From Faecalicatena contorta (GTDB taxonomy: Bacteria; Bacillota; Clostridia; Lachnospirales; Lachnospiraceae), in contig NZ_QGDS01000003.1 of assembly GCF_003149105.1 (NCBI RefSeq), positions 409,674 to 473,673 of the forward strand: DNA of 64,000 nucleotides. Reading direction: 5' to 3'. This document shows positions 62,469 to 64,000 of this stretch, in pieces. The translations under genes were made by a program, and so were the position numbers. Position 1 is the first letter of the stretch, and every line of letters begins with the position of its first letter. The notes under the pieces were generated by a model, which worked only from the letters and a program-made list of their open reading frames with translations, did no database searches and was not told the DNA's origin.

Positions 62469-64000
62469 TTGAAAATATATTACAATAAATACCATCAACC
62501 AGAACGCCCCACTGTTTATCTTGGCACTCCAAATCATAAAATTGTCTGTGCTTTAAATGGTATTGATGACGATTCTTTTTCTCTAAAAGCAAATCTCAAT
62601 AATACATATGAGCTTTCTTTTGATGTTGCCAAATTTATTTCCATTGATGGAGTCGAAATTGAATCTAATGCATACAGCCTGATTGATATGTTAATGAGAG
62701 TATATGTAACAGGAATTGGCTGGTTTTTGCTCGAAGCCCCAAGGATAAATAATGATGGTAAAAAAGAGGCCAAATCTATCACTGCCCAATCGGCAGAAAT
62801 TGAAATGCAGCAACATGATATACGAAACCTGAAAATAGGACAAGGGACGACAGACTCCTATGAGATGTTAATCAAGGAAAATGTTCATATCGATGATGAT
62901 GGCGTTGAACGTGCCATAGAAAAGATTAAATTTTACAATCCTGATAACCCCAAACTTAGTCTTCTGGATATACTTATGAAAGTATCCGGATTAAAGGATT
63001 GGTCAGTAGGATATATAGACCCAACCCCAAAGATTTATAAATATTATGAAGAGGGCGAATTAAAAGATAAGCAGGTTCCATTGAGTGACGAAGAAGGGGC
63101 TTTTAACATCGGCACACAAGATTTATACTCTTTCCTGACACAAGATGCAGCACAGCTTTATAGCTGCGTCTTTGTTTTTGATTTCAATAAATTAACCATA
63201 AATGCGTACAGGCCTGAAAATCTGGGAAAAGATACAAATATCAATATTGGCTTTCGAAACTTACAGCAATCCAACGACATAAGCGTTGATGAAAAAAACA
63301 TATTTACAAGATATCAGGTATCCGGTTCTGACGATTTAGGCATACAGTATGTAAACTTCGGCTCTAATATCATTGAAAATCTGGATTACTATTTAACTGA
63401 AAAATATCTGAGCCCTGATGTTATTGCAAAGTATAAGCTATGGCAGGATGACGTAGAAATACAGAGGCCGTTATACATAGAGCAAACCCGCCTTTATAAT
63501 GAGCAGATGAATATCATATCCGAACTGAAAAACCGGGTTCCTTTGGACGATTGTTCTACAGACTGGTCCACTTTTTCAGATGAAAAGTTATTAGAAGCAC
63601 AAGCCAACTATCAGGCACAGCTAAAAGGATACGAAGATTTTTATGTAGATGAAAATGGTGATTTTGATAAAGCCGCGCTGGATGCTTCCTCTGATGCCAA
63701 GGACTATTATCAGATTAAAGATGTTATTTTACCGTCAATTCAGATAGAAATTGATAATAGAAACCTTCCTACTAAAGAGGGCGAAGTAGATTATATCGAT
63801 TCCTATAAAACCGATTGGAAATTATATGGCCTGGATGAATTAGAGGCAAAACTAAGCGTCTACAATAAGCGTAAAAAAATTCTTGAAGATTATGAATACG
63901 GCGGCGAGTATAAGCCTGACAAACATACCCGGGATATTTATGACAAACTGCATCAGGAATATGTAGATATCACAAATCAATTAGACCCTCTTTTTACAGG
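62469..64000 (+). CDS. Tail-associated protein (Tal / prophage tail endopeptidase type), incomplete
   Basis: The frame starts with a TTG at 62469, immediately after the Dit stop codon, and runs past the window end (510 codons present). The N-terminal region (VCALNGIDDDSFSLKANLNNTYELSFDV, WFLLEAPRINNDGKKEAKSITAQSAEIEM) matches the baseplate hub fold of phage minor structural/Tal proteins. Later parts are helical (DVIAKYKLWQDDVEIQRPLYIEQTRLYNEQMNIISELKNR). Any peptidase or lectin domain would lie beyond the edge. It forms the tail tip with Dit. Confidence 0.82.
   Translation, partial: MKIYYNKYHQPERPTVYLGTPNHKIVCALNGIDDDSFSLKANLNNTYELSFDVAKFISIDGVEIESNAYSLIDMLMRVYVTGIGWFLLEAPRINNDGKKEAKSITAQSAEIEMQQHDIRNLKIGQGTTDSYEMLIKENVHIDDDGVERAIEKIKFYNPDNPKLSLLDILMKVSGLKDWSVGYIDPTPKIYKYYEEGELKDKQVPLSDEEGAFNIGTQDLYSFLTQDAAQLYSCVFVFDFNKLTINAYRPENLGKDTNINIGFRNLQQSNDISVDEKNIFTRYQVSGSDDLGIQYVNFGSNIIENLDYYLTEKYLSPDVIAKYKLWQDDVEIQRPLYIEQTRLYNEQMNIISELKNRVPLDDCSTDWSTFSDEKLLEAQANYQAQLKGYEDFYVDENGDFDKAALDASSDAKDYYQIKDVILPSIQIEIDNRNLPTKEGEVDYIDSYKTDWKLYGLDELEAKLSVYNKRKKILEDYEYGGEYKPDKHTRDIYDKLHQEYVDITNQLDPLFT

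Overview
The window looks like a chromosome segment of an anaerobic, low-to-mid GC Firmicute, most likely a Lachnospiraceae-type Clostridia (Blautia-like). The grounds are strong AGGAGG ribosome sites, an FprA flavo-diiron protein with an RIC iron-sulfur repair protein, a Csp-like S8 peptidase, a clostridial glpK-glpA-FAD-DUF1667 glycerol operon, and clostridial-type phage tail proteins. The genus is inferred from gene content, not from a search.

Housekeeping and accessory genes, about 1-44,000. On the minus strand are an ECF transporter (S, T and double ATPase) with an AraC regulator and a following ABC exporter cut by the window edge (1-4969). Next come a nitrosative/oxygen defence set (Crp/Fnr regulator, RIC, FprA) and an ammonium transporter with its PII protein. 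On the plus strand follow a TetR-controlled MacB/FtsX-type ABC exporter with matching operators and an S8 peptidase that has lost its catalytic serine. A sugar uptake operon (AraC regulator, binding protein, two permeases of which one is frameshifted, GH4 glycosidase) follows, then MarR-flavodoxin, an S33 hydrolase, a glycerol operon that carries EutH, DeoR and LysR regulators, a YeiH-type exporter, carAB, an Rpn-type nuclease and an AraC/GyrI regulator. Five copies of a roughly 130-170 bp multi-hairpin repeat lie between genes. Their stems differ in sequence but stay paired, so the structure appears to be conserved.

Mobile, tail-encoding element, about 41,870-64,000 (runs off the right edge). 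A minus-strand gene fuses a sigma-70-like N-terminus to a DUF262 (ParB/GmrSD-type) domain. Facing away from it, a 912-residue single-chain RNA polymerase of the QDE-1/YonO type (DGxG...KG and DVDGD motifs) heads a siphophage-like tail cluster. The cluster holds a HU-like protein, a neck/connector candidate, a tail tube protein, a holin, a membrane protein with coiled coil, an XRE regulator, a tape measure, Dit and Tal. No terminase, portal, capsid or integrase gene is visible inside the window. The cluster also holds a four-way-junction RNA between tail tube and holin, a candidate small RNA in front of the polymerase, several strong intrinsic terminators inside the late operon, and a tape-measure gene split by a roughly 0.95 kb insert. 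That insert carries an intron-like structured RNA and an antisense L7/L12-like zinc-ribbon gene.

The best candidate for an undescribed system is the combination of a sigma-DUF262 fusion, a single-chain RNA polymerase and a head-less tail module. It could be a phage-tail-like particle, or part of a large prophage, that carries its own transcription machinery.
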